A stretch of 64,000 nucleotides of DNA, taken from an uncultured Polaribacter sp. GTDB taxonomy: Bacteria > Bacteroidota > Bacteroidia > Flavobacteriales > Flavobacteriaceae. The stretch's first letter is position 1. The number at the start of each line of letters is the position of its first letter. The DNA lies in the NCBI RefSeq assembly GCF_947503875.1, contig NZ_CANNFH010000008.1:62001-126000 (forward strand), in the 5' to 3' direction. The notes beneath the pieces were generated by a model. That model did no database searches and was not told where the DNA came from. It was given only the letters and a program-made list of their open reading frames with translations. Position numbers and translations under genes: made by a program. Shown here piece by piece: positions 45,373 to 54,927 of this stretch.

Positions 45373-46500
45373 TTAAGAATGTTTATTCAGTTCGTTATAA
45401 TTCCCTTTTCTTAAATATAAATCCCTTTTCATCAACTCTAAATCTGCGAATACCATATCTTTTATTAATTCCTTTAAACTGTATTCTGGTATCCAACCTA
45501 ATTTTTCTTTAGCTTTTTTGGGGTCTCCAATTAATAAATCTACTTCAGTTGGTCGATAATAAGAGGGATCTATTGACAATATTTCTTTACCTGCTTCAAT
45601 ACTAAAATTCTCATTATTACAAGATGTAATGTAACCTTTTTCGCTAACTCCTTCCCCTTTAAATTCTATTTCAATATTTAAAACACCAAATGCTAATTTC
45701 ACAAAATCTCTAACAGTTGTAGTTTTTCCCGTTGCAATTACCCAATCTTCTGGTTTGTCTGCCTGTAAAATCATCCACATCATACGCACATAATCTTTTG
45801 CATGTCCCCAATCTCTTTTTGCTTCTAAATTACCCAAGTACACCTTTTCTTGCAAACCTAAAGCAATTTTTGCCACAGCCCTTGTAATTTTTCTTGTCAC
45901 AAAAGTTTCTCCTCTTCTAGGTGATTCGTGATTAAATAACAAACCATTACATGCGAACATATCATACGCTTCTCTATAATTTTTAGTGATCCAAAAACCA
46001 TAAATTTTTGCAACGCCATAAGGTGATCGAGGATACAATGGTGAATTTTCATCATAGAAACCTCTTTCATTTTTATTTTCTGGCATTCCACCAAACAACT
46101 CTGATGTTGAAGCTTGATATATTCTTGTTTTCTTTTCGAGACCTAAAATCCTTACAGCTTCTAAGATTCGTAAAGTACCCAATCCATCTACATTACCCAC
46201 ATATTCTGGCATATCAAAAGATACTTTTACATGAGACATGGCCCCCAAATTGTAAATTTCATCGGGTTGACATTCTTGAATGATTCTTGTTAGATTCATA
46301 GAATCTGTTAAGTCTCCGTAATGTAATTTCAATCTTTGATTAGGATCATGTGGATCTTGATACAAATGATCGATTCTATCTGTATTAAATAAAGAGGCCC
46401 TTCTTTTAATACCATGCACCATATAGCCCTTTTCTAATAATAGCTCTGCTAAATAAGATCCATCTTGCCCTGTAATCCCTGTAATTAATGCTACTTTCAT
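45373..46500 (-). CDS. gmd: GDP-mannose 4,6-dehydratase
   Basis: First step to GDP-L-fucose, producing GDP-4-keto-6-deoxymannose. The NADP motif is [20 protein letters not shown] at residues 6-25, then [11 protein letters not shown] with the catalytic Ser/Glu and [10 protein letters not shown] with YxxxK. A conserved [18 protein letters not shown] loop follows. The 375 residues match. The ATG is preceded directly by a period-7 repeat array (46501-46577) in place of a normal leader, and two genes further upstream lies fcl. Confidence 0.97.
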   Translation of the reverse strand: MKVALITGITGQDGSYLAELLLEKGYMVHGIKRRASLFNTDRIDHLYQDPHDPNQRLKLHYGDLTDSMNLTRIIQECQPDEIYNLGAMSHVKVSFDMPEYVGNVDGLGTLRILEAVRILGLEKKTRIYQASTSELFGGMPENKNERGFYDENSPLYPRSPYGVAKIYGFWITKNYREAYDMFACNGLLFNHESPRRGETFVTRKITRAVAKIALGLQEKVYLGNLEAKRDWGHAKDYVRMMWMILQADKPEDWVIATGKTTTVRDFVKLAFGVLNIEIEFKGEGVSEKGYITSCNNENFSIEAGKEILSIDPSYYRPTEVDLLIGDPKKAKEKLGWIPEYSLKELIKDMVFADLELMKRDLYLRKGNYNELNKHS

Positions 46501-46577
46501 GTTCGTTGGTCGTATTTCGTTTTTCGTTTTTCGTTTTTCGTTTTTCGTTTTTCGTTTTTCGTTGGTCGTATTTCGTT
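46501..46577. repeat. Period-7 tandem array, copy 1 (upstream of gmd)
   Basis: Eleven 7-base units. Seven perfect copies of TTTCGTT (46515-46563) are flanked by GTTCGTT, GGTCGTA (twice) and TTTCGTT variants. On the - strand the unit reads AACGAAA. It ends at the gmd start codon. A CGGTAA-rich segment follows at 46590-46607. Related arrays precede the next two genes. Confidence 0.93.
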
Positions 46578-46628
46578 TGAACCATGGACGGAAAACGGTA
46601 ACCGGTAATTGCTAAGCACTAAGCAATT

Positions 46629-46973
46629 TTACTTTAATGATTTTATTAATTTATACAACATCATCTTAATTCTTGTGCAAAGATCTAATAACTCCACATA
46701 TTCTTAATTCGTAATGTATCTTAAATCTTTTGCCAAAAACAATTGATAATTTGCTTCCTCTAAAGACCCTTTTGCAATATACAAAAACTGAATAAATTCT
46801 TTTTTGTATTCTCGTCCTTGTCCCTCTATTATATTAGTTGGAACACTACTCGCACTTCTTCTTACTTGACTTATTAAACCGTATTTTTCTGAGGAAGGGA
46901 AGTTTGATGAAACTTGGTATACATCAAGTGTTAATTGATGCGCTAGTTTCCAAACTTGCAGGTTACATTCCAT
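46629..46973 (-). pseudogene. Four-helix-bundle protein (23S IVS/S23-like) broken by one stop codon
   Basis: The first 89 residues match the four-helix-bundle family found in Bacteroidota genomes and in rRNA intervening sequences: VWKLAHQLTLDVYQ, KYGLISQVRRSASSVPTNI and GSLEEANYQLFLAKDL. A TAA at 46704-46706 interrupts it. Translation past that stop in the same frame gives EYVELLDLCTRIKMMLYKL and a normal end at 46629, the length of an intact 114-residue member. A single point mutation (Glu, Lys or Gln to stop) therefore explains the break. It sits between gmd and fcl, within the repeat arrays. A shortened functional product is not excluded. Confidence 0.85.
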
Positions 46974-46979
46974 ATTTTT

Positions 46980-47013
46980 GTTCGTTGTCGTTTTTCGTTT
47001 TTCGTTGGTCGTT
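46980..47013. repeat. Period-7 array, copy 2 (upstream of the four-helix-bundle pseudogene)
   Basis: Units GTTCGTT, GTCGTT (one base short), TTTCGTT twice and GGTCGTT, starting six bases before the pseudogene start codon. It is related to copies 1 and 3 and is followed by CGTGAAACGGTAAACGG near 47038-47054. Confidence 0.85.
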
Positions 47014-47057
47014 TGAGGATTGCTAAATAGTGGTAAACGTGAAACGGTAAACGGCTC

Positions 47058-48011
47058 TTACATTTTTACTTGCTTAATATTTTCTATATTTTTTAAAAAC
47101 CATTGATACGTTTTTTCTATTCCTTCTTTTAATTCTGTTGAATATTTCCATCCAACTGCTGCCATTTTAGAAACATCCATTAATTTTCTTGGTGTTCCAT
47201 CAGGCTTTTCTGAATCCCAAACAATATTCCCTTCATGCCCTGTAACCCTCTGAATAGTTTCTGCAAGTTCTCTAATGGTAATATCTTTACCAGAACCAAC
47301 ATTATATATATATTCTGGCAAATTATTTTCTAAAGCATACACTACTGCCTCTGCCATATCGTCTACAAACAAGAATTCTCTCATTGGAGTGCCACTACCC
47401 CACAATTTGACAGGCTCATTGTTATTTAGTTTTGCTTCATGAAATTTACGAATCATAGCTGGCAAAACGTGTGATGTCTGTAAATCGAAATTATCAAAAT
47501 AACCATATAAATTTGTTGGCATTAAACTTACATAATCTTTATTGAACTGTTTTCTTATGGCTTGACAAGCTTTAACTCCTGTAATTTTAGCAATTGCGTA
47601 CCATTCATTAGTTGGTTCTAATGCATCTGTTAACAAATATTCTTCTTTCAAAGGTTGTGCTGCTAATTTGGGATATATACAAGAGCTTCCTAAAAAAATA
47701 AATTTATCAATACCTGCTTTTAAAGCACTATCAATTAAATTATTTTGAATTTGCATATTCTCCATTAAAAATTGATAAGGAAAATTGTTATTTGCCAAAA
47801 TACCACCAACTCTTGCTGCTGCATCAATAATAGCTTCTGGTTTTTCTGTTTCAAGAAACTTTACCACCGCTATTTGGTTCTTTAAATCTAAGTCTTCGCT
47901 AGATTTACCAATTAAACTGGTGTACCCTTTTTTCTCTAAAGCCCTCCAAACGGCAGAACCTACCATTCCGCGATGACCAGCAATGTATATTTTAGTATCT
48001 TTCTTTATCAT
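47058..48011 (-). CDS. fcl: GDP-L-fucose synthase
   Basis: A bifunctional 3,5-epimerase/4-reductase that finishes GDP-L-fucose. The NADP site IAGHRGMVGSAVWRALEKKG starts at residue 10. SSCIYPKLAAQPLKEEYLL and YAIAKITGVKACQA carry the catalytic residues, and MPTNLYGYFDNFDLQTSHVL is conserved. The 317 residues agree with the family. A period-7 array lies directly upstream. Together with gmd it makes GDP-fucose for the repeat unit. Confidence 0.97.
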   Translation of the reverse strand: MIKKDTKIYIAGHRGMVGSAVWRALEKKGYTSLIGKSSEDLDLKNQIAVVKFLETEKPEAIIDAAARVGGILANNNFPYQFLMENMQIQNNLIDSALKAGIDKFIFLGSSCIYPKLAAQPLKEEYLLTDALEPTNEWYAIAKITGVKACQAIRKQFNKDYVSLMPTNLYGYFDNFDLQTSHVLPAMIRKFHEAKLNNNEPVKLWGSGTPMREFLFVDDMAEAVVYALENNLPEYIYNVGSGKDITIRELAETIQRVTGHEGNIVWDSEKPDGTPRKLMDVSKMAAVGWKYSTELKEGIEKTYQWFLKNIENIKQVKM

Positions 48012-48032
48012 TTATTTTTGAACTAACTGATG

Positions 48033-48074
48033 TTTCGTTTTTCGTTTTTCGTTGTTCGTTGTTGGTTGTTCGAT
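48033..48074. repeat. Period-7 array, copy 3 (upstream of fcl)
   Basis: Six 7-base units: TTTCGTT three times (48033-48053), then GTTCGTT, GTTGGTT and GTTCGAT. It begins 22 bases before the fcl start codon and is followed by ATCGGTAATC (48091-48100), echoing the CGGTAA tails of copies 1 and 2. Confidence 0.88.
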
Positions 48075-48111
48075 TGAGTGATAAAAAAATATCGGTAATC
48101 AAACTGCGCCT

Positions 48112-49434
48112 TTATTTCCCTATTTGAAAATACTCAAATCCGTTTTCTTCTAAATTAAAGGCATTGTACTGATTTCTACCATCAAAAATGACAGGTGACT
48201 TTAATTGCGCTTTAATTTCCTCAAAATCAGGAGATCTAAATTCTTTCCATTCCGTTAATAAAATTAGCGCGTCAGCACCCTGTAAAACTTCATATTTAGA
48301 ATTACAATACGTTATATTTTTTGCATCCTTTAAATAAAACTCTTCAGCCTCTTTAGTCGCCTTAGGATCATAAGCCTTTACTTTTGCGCCTCTTTTTTCT
48401 AGTTCTTTGACAATATAAATTGCCGGAGCTTCTCGCATATCATCTGTTCCAGGTTTAAAAGATAGTCCCCATAAGCCAAAAGTTAATCCTGTTAAATCTT
48501 CCCCAAACCTTTTCACTATTTTCTGAGCAACCACTAACTTTTGAGCATCATTTACATTTTCTACGGACTCAATTAATTTGGCTTTATAGCCATTCTCTTC
48601 TGCAATTTTCTTTAATGCTTTTACATCTTTAGGAAAACAAGAACCTCCGTAGCCTGCACCAGGATAAATAAAACTATACCCTATTCTTTTATCAGAACCA
48701 ATACCTATTCTTACTTTATTGGCATCTGCGCCTACTCTTTCACAAATATTGGCTATCTCATTCATAAATGAAATTTTTGTTGCCAACATGGTATTTGCCG
48801 CATACTTTGTCATTTCCGCAGAACGAATATCCATGGTTATAAAGCGATCATGGGTTCTGAAGAAAGGGGAGTACAATTGTTTCATTTGCTCGAAAGCATA
48901 CTCCGAATCTGCACCTATAACTACTCTATCGGGTTTCATAAAGTCGTCTATAGCTACACCTTCTTTTAAAAATTCAGGATTAGATACCACATCAAAATCT
49001 ATGTTTATACCTCTTTTATCCAGCTCCGCTTGAATTGTTGCTTTTACCTTATCTGCTGTACCAATAGGTACTGTAGATTTATCTACAACTATTAATCGGT
49101 TTACCATTGTTTTGCCTATGGACTCCGCAACCGATAAAACATACTGTAAATCTGCGGAACCATCTGCTCCCATAGGCGTACCAACCGCTATAAAAACAAT
49201 TTTAGCTTCGCTAACTGCAGCTTTTAAATCTGTAGTAAAAAACAAATTTTTTTTATCAATATTTTTAAGAACCATTTGTTCTAAACCCGGCTCAAATATG
49301 GGAATAATACCCGAATTTAGTTTTTCTATTTTAATAGAATCAATATCTACACAGGTTACCTTATTGCCCATTTCTGCAAAACAAGTACCTGCAACTAACC
49401 CAACATATCCTGAACCTATAACTACTATATTCAT
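48112..49434 (-). CDS. ugd: UDP-glucose 6-dehydrogenase
   Basis: Oxidises UDP-glucose to UDP-glucuronate. The 440 residues contain the NAD site [19 protein letters not shown] at residues 5-23, the [16 protein letters not shown] loop, [20 protein letters not shown] and the catalytic cysteine in [14 protein letters not shown]. The C-terminal domain has [15 protein letters not shown]. These are UDP-Glc type features, unlike the HexNAc-type enzyme at 54.9 kb. It lies ten bases after the wzz-like gene, so it is in the same transcript. Confidence 0.96.
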   Translation of the reverse strand: MNIVVIGSGYVGLVAGTCFAEMGNKVTCVDIDSIKIEKLNSGIIPIFEPGLEQMVLKNIDKKNLFFTTDLKAAVSEAKIVFIAVGTPMGADGSADLQYVLSVAESIGKTMVNRLIVVDKSTVPIGTADKVKATIQAELDKRGINIDFDVVSNPEFLKEGVAIDDFMKPDRVVIGADSEYAFEQMKQLYSPFFRTHDRFITMDIRSAEMTKYAANTMLATKISFMNEIANICERVGADANKVRIGIGSDKRIGYSFIYPGAGYGGSCFPKDVKALKKIAEENGYKAKLIESVENVNDAQKLVVAQKIVKRFGEDLTGLTFGLWGLSFKPGTDDMREAPAIYIVKELEKRGAKVKAYDPKATKEAEEFYLKDAKNITYCNSKYEVLQGADALILLTEWKEFRSPDFEEIKAQLKSPVIFDGRNQYNAFNLEENGFEYFQIGK

Positions 49435-49443
49435 ATTATAATT

Positions 49444-50562
49444 TTAACTTTTTAATTTCCACGCTATTTTAAATTTGTTGATATATTCTTTTCCTAAAAC
49501 AAAGCCAAAACCCAAAACAATCCCTACAAAAGTAAAGGCAAAAAGAATTAAGCCCCTTTTTGGAGCAGATTTTTGCAAAGGGATAGTCACGGGCTTTAAA
49601 ACAGTAAATAAAGGTGTGTCTTTTTTTACTTGTAATTGTTGCGTTTCTAATTGTTTTGCCAGTTCTGAATACACTGAAAAGATAAGATTATACTCAGACT
49701 GTAAACTCAGTAATGTAGTTCTACCCATGGCGGTATTTATGTTGCGATTTCTATCTTGAAAACGAGCCAAAGCTATTTTTGCTTTATTAAACTCTTTGCT
49801 TTTTTCAGCATATCTATCTTTGATATAACTTAGTTGCTCTATTGCTTTTTGTGCTTTAAACTGCAAAGCGTATTTTTGGAGTAATTCTTGCGCTTTTAAA
49901 GCTAACTGTGCACTAGCTTTTGCTTCTGGAAAACTAAAAGAAACAGCAACAAAGCCCTCTTTTGCATTCACTTCTAAATCAAGTTGATCATTTAAAATAT
50001 TTATTAAGTTATGTTCTTCCGAAGAAATTGACATAATTTGTTCTCCTTTAGTTCTTTTAGAGAATTCAGAATCAACCTCATCTGCCTTAAAAAACGAAAT
50101 TAAAACACCAGGCAAACCAATTGTATATTTTTTTAAGTTAGCTAATACTCCAGCCTCATATACATTCTCGTAAAAGGTTCTGTAAGAAATTAATGAATCT
50201 TGCCCCTCAATACTTAGTTTGGTTTCTAACAATTCTAATTGAAACGGGATACTATTTACTATTTTGGGATATAATTCAGGTGAAATCTCAGAGTTAGTTA
50301 CACCTCCGCCAATATTTATACCCGCCAAAGAAGCTAAGCCACCCAATCCTGAAACCGGTGATTTACCCTCTATTAATGGCACAAATACTGAAGAAGATGT
50401 ATATGACTTTTTAGAAAAAATTGCTACAAATAAACCGAGAATAAAGAAAAATAGTATAATTTTTAGAATAAGCTTGCGTGACTTCCAAAAGTTTTTGAGT
50501 AAGGCAATGATATCTATAAATTCATCTTCTTTGTAATTGTGTTTATCAATCTCTTTAACCAT
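49444..50562 (-). CDS. Polysaccharide chain-length determinant (Wzz-like, no kinase)
   Basis: An inner-membrane co-polymerase of 372 residues that sets chain length. It has an N-terminal cytoplasmic part, a membrane helix at about residues 34-53, a periplasmic region with coiled coil (about 230-300), and a second helix near 335-360 before a basic tail. The GLGGLASLAGINIGG segment is typical of the Bacteroidetes group. Unlike Wzc-type proteins, it has no C-terminal tyrosine-kinase domain. It is encoded between the Wza-like gene and ugd. Confidence 0.92.
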   Translation of the reverse strand: MVKEIDKHNYKEDEFIDIIALLKNFWKSRKLILKIILFFFILGLFVAIFSKKSYTSSSVFVPLIEGKSPVSGLGGLASLAGINIGGGVTNSEISPELYPKIVNSIPFQLELLETKLSIEGQDSLISYRTFYENVYEAGVLANLKKYTIGLPGVLISFFKADEVDSEFSKRTKGEQIMSISSEEHNLINILNDQLDLEVNAKEGFVAVSFSFPEAKASAQLALKAQELLQKYALQFKAQKAIEQLSYIKDRYAEKSKEFNKAKIALARFQDRNRNINTAMGRTTLLSLQSEYNLIFSVYSELAKQLETQQLQVKKDTPLFTVLKPVTIPLQKSAPKRGLILFAFTFVGIVLGFGFVLGKEYINKFKIAWKLKS

Positions 50563-50599
50563 ATTTTTATTATTTTGATATACTTAAATGTCATTAAAA

Positions 50600-53023
50600 C
50601 TAGTTAACTAAAGACTGTATTAAAATACCTAAAGTAGCTAAGGAAGTAGTAATACCAATTACCTCTGTTGTTGTTAATTTATTCTTTATTTCTGGTTTGG
50701 CTGGAACAAATATGGTAGCACCTGGCTGTAATTTGGGGTATACTTTAAAAAGACCAAAGTTTTTCACTGTTTTAATATCTCCATTGGCATAAGATACATA
50801 TATTTTAGATTTTTTAGAGGTTTCTGCAAAACCGCCAGATTTGTATATATATTTCTTTAAATTTTGACCTTTTTCAAACTGAATTAGTGAAGGTTTGGCA
50901 ACCATTCCTGTAACTTTTACAGTGCGCCTTTGTTCAGGTATCAGTAAAAGATCATCTTTTCTTAACACCATATCAATATCACTTCCTTTGTTTTTTAAAA
51001 TAGCTTGTAAATCTATACCTACTTTAAATTCTCCTGCATCGGTATTCATTGCCTCCAATGCTTTTACATCAACCTCTCCCCCCTCATTGTTTGCAATATT
51101 TTTTAAGATATCTGTTTCATAGTTTTTATTTGTTTTACGTATTAAGGCAGCCCCTTTTATATAGGCAAACTCCGTTAAACCTCCCGCTCTCTCAATCAAA
51201 TCAGAAATACGTTCATTTTTATTTTTTAACGTGTATGAGCCTTGATATTTTACCTCACCTGATATTTTCACATTTGTTTGAGCTACATAGCCTTTAAAAT
51301 TTCTTACAGTTACAATATCATAAGGTTCTAGGTAAAATGGAGTACCATTATTTATAGCTAAATTTTCTTCAGAAGAAATATTATAAACATCACTTAGGGT
51401 TACAAAACTACCATCCTTTAAACGCCTAGAAACACTAATTACCTCTGGATCTGCAGCAACTGTTAAACCTCCAGACATGGCAATAACGTCTTCTATTTGT
51501 AGTTTTTCTACATAATCTATGGTTCCAGGCATATTTACAGCACCTTGTATGGTAAGCGTTCTTTTTTCCCTTAAATCGCCTTTATTAAAAATTAATATCT
51601 GATCTCTAGGTTGTAAGACAATATTAGTATTACCAACTAAAACATTTGAAACAGAAAAAGCAATATTTTCTTTTTTAGTATTATCATAAGTTCTAATTAA
51701 CTGCCCTCTGGCTAAGAAAGCTTCTGGAGTAACACCTTCCGCCTTTTGAATGAGGTCTAACAATGTAATATCATTAAAAAACTGAAAATTACCAGGCCTA
51801 TGTACCTCACCTTCTATACTAACTCTATTTTTATAACGATCTAATATTTCTTGAACAACCAATTTATCTCCTGCCCTTATAATAAACTTTTCTGCATTTG
51901 CAGTTGCCACCTCTCTCACTTCTTTTTCGGTACCGTTTAAACGCTCAATAACCAACAAATTGGTGTAGGCATTTGGTGTATAACCTCCAAAATATTTAGT
52001 TAAATCTGCTAACGTTTCTCCATCTTTCAATTCGTAAATACCTGGTCTTTTAACAGCACCTTCAACAAAGACTAAATTTTTATACGGTTCTATTAACAAA
52101 ACATCTTGGTCTTGCAATTTCAAATCGCCTTCTTGCCTACCGTACAGTAAGTAATTATAAATATCTAAAGTGGCAACTACTTTATTAAATCGAATTAATT
52201 TTATAGCTCTAAAAGTCCCTAGTTCAGTAGGGCCTCCTGCAGCATATAAAGCATTAAGCACGGTGGAAAGAGAACTTAAAGAATAGGATCCAGGAACCTT
52301 AACATCTCCTATTACATTTACTTGTACTGTTCTTATCTTAGAAACAGTAACATTTGTGTAAACCTTATTGTAACTGTTTTTTGATGCCGAAATCCCGCTG
52401 TGTTTGTTCTTTAATTTTGCAATAATCTTAGCAGTCGCATTTTCTAAACTAAAACCATTTACATAAATAAAGCCTACACCTTCTATTTTTATATTTCCAT
52501 TTTTATTAACTTTAGAGGTATAGGTGATTTCTGAAGCCCCCCATAAATCAATCATAATTTCATCTCCAGGACCAATTTGATAATTTCTTGGCACTGCAAT
52601 ATTTATATTTGGTGTAAACGAAATTTTTGGATTGTTAAAAAAGTCATACCCAAAAAGTAAGCTTTTCTTTGATTTTTCTTTTAAAGAGGTACGATCTTTT
52701 AATCCAAAAACACCCTCATTTAAAAGCTCTTCTGCATTAACTTCTTTAACTTTACTTTCTTGTGTTTTAATAGCGTTTAAACTTAACACTCTTCTTGTAA
52801 ACTCATCAATTTTTTCTGAAGATATCCCCTGAGAAGTACCTAAAACTTTTATACTTGAAAGCGTATACCCTTTTTCTTGCATTTGCGACCAGTAGGACTC
52901 TATTTGATCATCTGAAAGCGAATTTATATCTATATTTTTAAGCTGACTAGCCCCCTGAGCATTTATAAGAAGAGGAAAAGTTAAAAAAACCATTAGATAA
53001 AATGATACCAGATTAATTCTCAT
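50600..53023 (-). CDS. Wza-type polysaccharide export protein with multiple SLBB domains
   Basis: An outer-membrane export channel of 807 residues. A Sec signal ends near LLINAQG (residue 23). A Poly_export domain begins around YQIGPGDEIMIDLWGASE (about residue 160), followed by several SLBB repeats: VNVIGDVKVPGSYSL, VEGAVKRPGIYEL, IEGEVHRPGNFQF, IQGAVNMPGTIDY, KISGEVKYQGSYTL and VTGMVAKPSLIQF. A C-terminal hydrophobic helix (VIGITTSLATLGILIQSLV) would cross the outer membrane. Four more SLBB units than E. coli Wza is normal for Bacteroidetes. A TAGTTTTG box lies upstream. Confidence 0.95.
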   Translation of the reverse strand: MRINLVSFYLMVFLTFPLLINAQGASQLKNIDINSLSDDQIESYWSQMQEKGYTLSSIKVLGTSQGISSEKIDEFTRRVLSLNAIKTQESKVKEVNAEELLNEGVFGLKDRTSLKEKSKKSLLFGYDFFNNPKISFTPNINIAVPRNYQIGPGDEIMIDLWGASEITYTSKVNKNGNIKIEGVGFIYVNGFSLENATAKIIAKLKNKHSGISASKNSYNKVYTNVTVSKIRTVQVNVIGDVKVPGSYSLSSLSTVLNALYAAGGPTELGTFRAIKLIRFNKVVATLDIYNYLLYGRQEGDLKLQDQDVLLIEPYKNLVFVEGAVKRPGIYELKDGETLADLTKYFGGYTPNAYTNLLVIERLNGTEKEVREVATANAEKFIIRAGDKLVVQEILDRYKNRVSIEGEVHRPGNFQFFNDITLLDLIQKAEGVTPEAFLARGQLIRTYDNTKKENIAFSVSNVLVGNTNIVLQPRDQILIFNKGDLREKRTLTIQGAVNMPGTIDYVEKLQIEDVIAMSGGLTVAADPEVISVSRRLKDGSFVTLSDVYNISSEENLAINNGTPFYLEPYDIVTVRNFKGYVAQTNVKISGEVKYQGSYTLKNKNERISDLIERAGGLTEFAYIKGAALIRKTNKNYETDILKNIANNEGGEVDVKALEAMNTDAGEFKVGIDLQAILKNKGSDIDMVLRKDDLLLIPEQRRTVKVTGMVAKPSLIQFEKGQNLKKYIYKSGGFAETSKKSKIYVSYANGDIKTVKNFGLFKVYPKLQPGATIFVPAKPEIKNKLTTTEVIGITTSLATLGILIQSLVN

Positions 53024-53040
53024 TATATATTTTTTTTTTG

Positions 53041-53048
53041 CAAAACTA
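53041..53048 (-). promoter_or_regulatory. -7 box TAGTTTTG before the Wza-like gene
   Basis: An exact TAnnTTTG match on the - strand, 17 bases before the ATG. No TTG -33 was found at the usual distance, so confidence is low. Confidence 0.35.
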
Positions 53049-53080
53049 CTAAAAAGTTATTTCACGGCAGACTATTATGA

Positions 53081-53512
53081 CTACTTATCTTTTAGTTTCA
53101 AATTTTCTTTCTCTTGCACTTCTCTTCTTAAGCCACTGCTTGAAAAACGGTGCTCTCTTTTATTAAAAAACAAATCGATTCCTTTTTCTTCGCAATACTG
53201 CCTTCCTGTGAACTGTTTACTGGCATATTCATCACCAATAACTCTTACATCTATTTTAAAAGAACGCAAAACATCTTCTAAATCTTGCTCTGTTGCATAC
53301 GGTACAATTTCATCTACATACTTACAGCCTTTCAATTGAATATAACGTTCCACAACGGATTGTACGGGTCTATTTTTTTCTGGTCTATCTAAAGTTGGAT
53401 CTGTTTGCAGGCCACAAATTAAATAATCACATTGTCGTTTTGCGTCTTCTAACATTTTGATATGACCCGCGTGTAGCAGATCAAAAGAACTAAAAGTTAT
53501 TCCTATTTTCAT
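53081..53512 (-). CDS. Cytidylyltransferase family protein (TagD-like)
   Basis: A 143-residue nucleotidyltransferase of the HxGH superfamily. The signature is FDLLHAGHIKMLEDAKRQCD, then LQTDPTLDRPEKNRP and RHQT-like VIGDEYASKQFTG, with the tail HRFSSSGLRREV. Glycerol-3-phosphate cytidylyltransferase TagD is the best-known relative, but the substrate here is uncertain. The start MKIGITFSSFDL is used because the longer frame to 53584 runs into the upstream gene. It is paired with another small nucleotidyltransferase. Confidence 0.85.
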   Translation of the reverse strand: MKIGITFSSFDLLHAGHIKMLEDAKRQCDYLICGLQTDPTLDRPEKNRPVQSVVERYIQLKGCKYVDEIVPYATEQDLEDVLRSFKIDVRVIGDEYASKQFTGRQYCEEKGIDLFFNKREHRFSSSGLRREVQEKENLKLKDK

Positions 53513-53565
53513 ATTGACAAATATAGTTTTTTTATGATAATTAAAAAGGGGAAATCCCCCAATTC

Positions 53566-53988
53566 CTATTTTGCAAGTAACCAAGAGGAAGATTGCACCT
53601 TATCCCCTAAACCATCAATTAATGTTACACTCATTTCTTTGCAAATTGGTGCTTCTGGAATTGAGTTATTATCTTGATCACCACCATTTGCAAACGCAAA
53701 ATCATAGTTGTCTTTATATTTCTCACAAAGATGTTTTATTGATGCACAAACGGTTCTATCTTTATCTATAGAAAGAATGGCTTTATCAACTACCTTAATA
53801 TTTTGCACAATAAATAAGCGCTCTTCTTCCTTTTGAAACTCTTTAGAACCTTTTAAGGCTCGTTGTAAATCGCTATTAACGATAACAAAAAGCTCATCTG
53901 CCATTGCTTTTGCATTATTAAAATACTCTATGTGTCCTTTGTGTATTGGATTAAAATAACCCGATACAATAATTGCTTTTTTCTTCAT
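53566..53988 (-). CDS. Adenylyl/cytidylyltransferase family protein (RfaE2-like)
   Basis: A 140-residue member of the same HxGH superfamily as the next gene, with NPIHKGHIEYFNNAKAMADE and VIVNSDLQRALKGSKEFQ. It is related to heptose-1-phosphate adenylyltransferases and similar enzymes that activate phosphorylated sugars or polyols. The catalytic FANGGDQDNN loop is a distinctive variant. No kinase or heptose gene is visible in the window. It lies three bases after the WlbA-like gene, so it is in the polysaccharide operon. Confidence 0.85.
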   Translation of the reverse strand: MKKKAIIVSGYFNPIHKGHIEYFNNAKAMADELFVIVNSDLQRALKGSKEFQKEEERLFIVQNIKVVDKAILSIDKDRTVCASIKHLCEKYKDNYDFAFANGGDQDNNSIPEAPICKEMSVTLIDGLGDKVQSSSWLLAK

Positions 53989-53991
53989 AAT

Positions 53992-54927
53992 TTATTTTAT
54001 AAACCTATGCTTTTCTCCGGTATCTACTAACTCAGCATTTCTAATTTCATGAACAATTTCAATTGAGGTTCTTACCTCTTGTAAACCAAAACCTTTACCT
54101 AAAATAATTTTCTTATAACTATCTGTATGCAACTCCGTAAAACCTTTACTAAACTCTAATTCTTCTCCGCTAATATCTATAGACCTATACGTTCTTTGCC
54201 CTTTTTGTTTGATATGGGCAGGCAAATCATTTTCATCAATAGACAAAAACCAACGCACTCTCGCATTCTCAAACTCCAAATAACCCGAAGCTTTATTTTT
54301 TTCCCTTAAATGCACAATATTTTCTTGTACATTTCCAAAAACCCAAGATAGCATATCATAAAAATGAACACCAATATTAGTCGCTATTCCTCCAGATTTA
54401 GACTCATCTCCTTTCCACGAAATATCATACCATTTTCCTCTGGAAGTAATATATGTTAAATCAATATCATATTTACCATCTCTTTTTTCTACTGCTACTT
54501 TGTTTTTTAATGCAATTATAGATTCATGCAATCTTAATTGTAAAATCGTATTTATTCTTGCTGCTGATTCCTTTTCTATTGCTTCTAAAGCGTCTATATT
54601 CCAAGGGTTGAGTACAATTGGTTTTTCGCAGATGGCATTTGCTCCACTGCGTAGCGCCATTCTTATATGGGAGTCATGCAAATAATTCGGCGTACAAATG
54701 CTTACATAGTCTAAATTTATATTCTTATTCCGTCTTAATTTTTCAATATGACGATCGAACCGTTCAAATTCAACAAAAAAGTCTGCATTCGGAAAATAGC
54801 TATCCATAACACCTACAGAATCAAATTTATCTAATGCTGCTATTAAATTATTATTAGTATCCTTAATTGCTTTTAAATGTCTAGGAGCAATATAACCAGC
54901 TGCTCCCATTAGTGCAAAATTTTTCAT
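53992..54927 (-). CDS. Gfo/Idh/MocA oxidoreductase, WlbA/WbpB-like
   Basis: A two-domain NAD-dependent oxidoreductase of 311 residues. It begins FALMGAAGYIAPRHLKAIKD, has CTPNYLHDSHIRMALRSGAN, the catalytic Lys in CEKPIVLNPWNIDALEA and the THRGKW-like SRGKWYDISWKG segment. The LNPWN variation is typical of WlbA/WbpB, which oxidise UDP-GlcNAcA at C3. The upstream 6-dehydrogenase provides the substrate. The 4-epimerase upstream would add a galacto form. No aminotransferase or N-acetyltransferase gene for later steps is in this window. Confidence 0.9.
   Translation of the reverse strand: MKNFALMGAAGYIAPRHLKAIKDTNNNLIAALDKFDSVGVMDSYFPNADFFVEFERFDRHIEKLRRNKNINLDYVSICTPNYLHDSHIRMALRSGANAICEKPIVLNPWNIDALEAIEKESAARINTILQLRLHESIIALKNKVAVEKRDGKYDIDLTYITSRGKWYDISWKGDESKSGGIATNIGVHFYDMLSWVFGNVQENIVHLREKNKASGYLEFENARVRWFLSIDENDLPAHIKQKGQRTYRSIDISGEELEFSKGFTELHTDSYKKIILGKGFGLQEVRTSIEIVHEIRNAELVDTGEKHRFIK

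Noticed and set aside
46515..46563. Perfect tandem 7-mers considered as a CRISPR array
   Set aside because: Units are only 7 bases, contiguous, and have no spacers or cas genes nearby.
46838..47026. + strand ORF overlapping the four-helix-bundle pseudogene
   Set aside because: It is antisense to a recognisable coding frame and runs into the repeat array.
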